Below, in pieces: positions 4,554 through 5,146 of a stretch of 5,146 bases of DNA; position 1 is the first letter of the stretch; every line of letters begins with the position of its first letter. The notes under the pieces were generated by a model. That model had not been told where the DNA came from. It did not search any database and saw only the letters and a program-made list of their open reading frames with translations. Both the position numbers and the translations under genes were made by a program. The DNA is from Chloroflexota bacterium (GTDB taxonomy: Bacteria; Chloroflexota; Anaerolineae; Promineifilales; Promineifilaceae), in assembly GCA_024223125.1 (NCBI GenBank), contig JAAEOP010000444.1, forward strand, positions 1 through 5,146, read 5' to 3'.

Positions 4554-5146
4554 ATGAGTTTTGTATTGGAGCTTGAAGGGGGACCCGCCACACCAATGGG
4601 ATTTTGGACGAGTACGGTCGCTGCCCACATTAAATACACTAATAGACCCGACCTGGCTTTGGTGGTCAGTCAAATGGACTGTACGGCGACGGCCGTTTAT
4701 ACCAAAAATCAGGTTGTAGCCGCTCCCGTCATCGTAAATCGGGAAACATTGTCAGGCAATAACACCCGCATCCGCGCCATTGTCGCCAACGCGGGGAATG
4801 CCAATGCCTGTACCGGGCAGCCAGGGCTGGACAATGCCCGCGCCATGCAGCAAATCGCCACTTCGAGTCTGGGCTGTGCGTCCAATCAGGTACTGCTACT
4901 CTCTACGGGTGTGATCGGTGTACAACTGCCGATGGAAGAAGTGCGGGCGGGAATTGAAATGGCCACAACGCAGTTACAACGCAAAAAGACAGAGGGCACA
5001 AATGATGGTGGCGTGGATGCAGCACGAGCAATCATGACGACCGACACCATCCCCAAACATCTAGCTGTGAAGGTAGAACTGCCCGACGGCCGGGTAACAA
5101 TTGGCGGCATGGCCAAAGGGGCTGGTATGATCCACCCCAACATGGC
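4554..5146 (+). CDS. argJ: Bifunctional glutamate N-acetyltransferase / amino-acid N-acetyltransferase ArgJ (3'-truncated by window)
   Basis: ArgJ moves the acetyl group from N-acetylornithine to glutamate in the cyclic arginine pathway; bifunctional members can also use acetyl-CoA. It acts in the cytoplasm. The 197 complete codons present show family motifs in order: GGPATPMGF near residue 9 (usually GGVTAPKGF), DLALVVS at 33-39, NAGNANACTG at 79-88, STGVIG at 117-122 (its Thr-Gly pair forms the oxyanion hole in the family), DGGVDAARAIMTTDT at 151-165, and GGMAKGAGMIHPNM at 184-197. The precursor cleaves itself between Ala and Thr of the next expected residues, ATML, just outside the window. 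ATG 4554 is chosen because TAG lies directly upstream in frame, GGAG at 4539-4542 is 11 bases away, and the N-terminal motif requires it; ATG 4596 would remove that motif. Families are usually about 390-410 residues, so about half is missing. Its N-terminal GGPATPMGFW is somewhat divergent. Confidence 0.93.
   Translation, partial: MSFVLELEGGPATPMGFWTSTVAAHIKYTNRPDLALVVSQMDCTATAVYTKNQVVAAPVIVNRETLSGNNTRIRAIVANAGNANACTGQPGLDNARAMQQIATSSLGCASNQVLLLSTGVIGVQLPMEEVRAGIEMATTQLQRKKTEGTNDGGVDAARAIMTTDTIPKHLAVKVELPDGRVTIGGMAKGAGMIHPNM

Noticed and set aside
4537..4557. A tiny six-codon frame (MEKNFR) overlapping the argJ start as ATGA-like coupling
   Set aside because: It is too short to support. Its GGAG is better explained as the argJ ribosome binding site.
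4886..5143. An 85-codon minus-strand open frame
   Set aside because: It lies antisense to argJ, whose conserved motifs are unmistakable on the + strand.

Overview
The window looks like ordinary bacterial chromosome with roughly even base composition (judged by eye). It holds one large secreted-protein gene, a 632-base stretch of decayed and repeat DNA, and the 5' two-thirds (approximate) of an arginine-biosynthesis gene running off the right edge. All recognisable genes are on the + strand. The host cannot be fixed from this sequence. The ArgJ, the large FG-GAP/VCBS surface protein with no LPXTG motif, and the frequent CGGCCG palindrome would suit a Chloroflexota-like environmental bacterium, but that is a guess.

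Layout. Bases 1-276 are a promoter and leader: a small hairpin at the left edge, a near-repeated 9-mer, a consensus extended -10 (TGCTATAAT), and a leader of about 190 nt with a perfect 14-bp palindrome and a strong ribosome binding site. Bases 277-3921 encode a 1214-residue exported protein: signal peptide, an unrecognised N-terminal beta-rich domain, fourteen FG-GAP/VCBS-type calcium-loop repeats, an unrecognised C-terminal domain with the only two ectodomain cysteines, and one C-terminal membrane helix with a short basic tail. The fourteen repeats fall into two families of seven, which suggests two seven-bladed beta-propellers in tandem.

Bases 3922-4553 hold no intact gene. Two stretches still read like protein (about 3933-4076 and 4180-4490) but are broken by stops and frameshifts. 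Between them sits a 70-bp REPIN-like element of two inverted hairpins, inside an exact 12-bp direct repeat. This looks like small-element insertion into, or beside, a dying gene.

Bases 4554-5146 encode the N-terminal part of ArgJ. The window stops at the ...HPNM(A) sequence, immediately before the expected self-cleavage threonine. The surface protein and ArgJ have no evident functional link; the degraded DNA between them suggests separate transcription units.

I do not see a defence system, CRISPR array, tRNA or intact transposase. The most interesting points are the 7+7 repeat architecture with recent DNA-level amplification in the second half, the REPIN-like element with flanking direct repeats beside a decayed gene, and the excess of CGGCCG palindromes.
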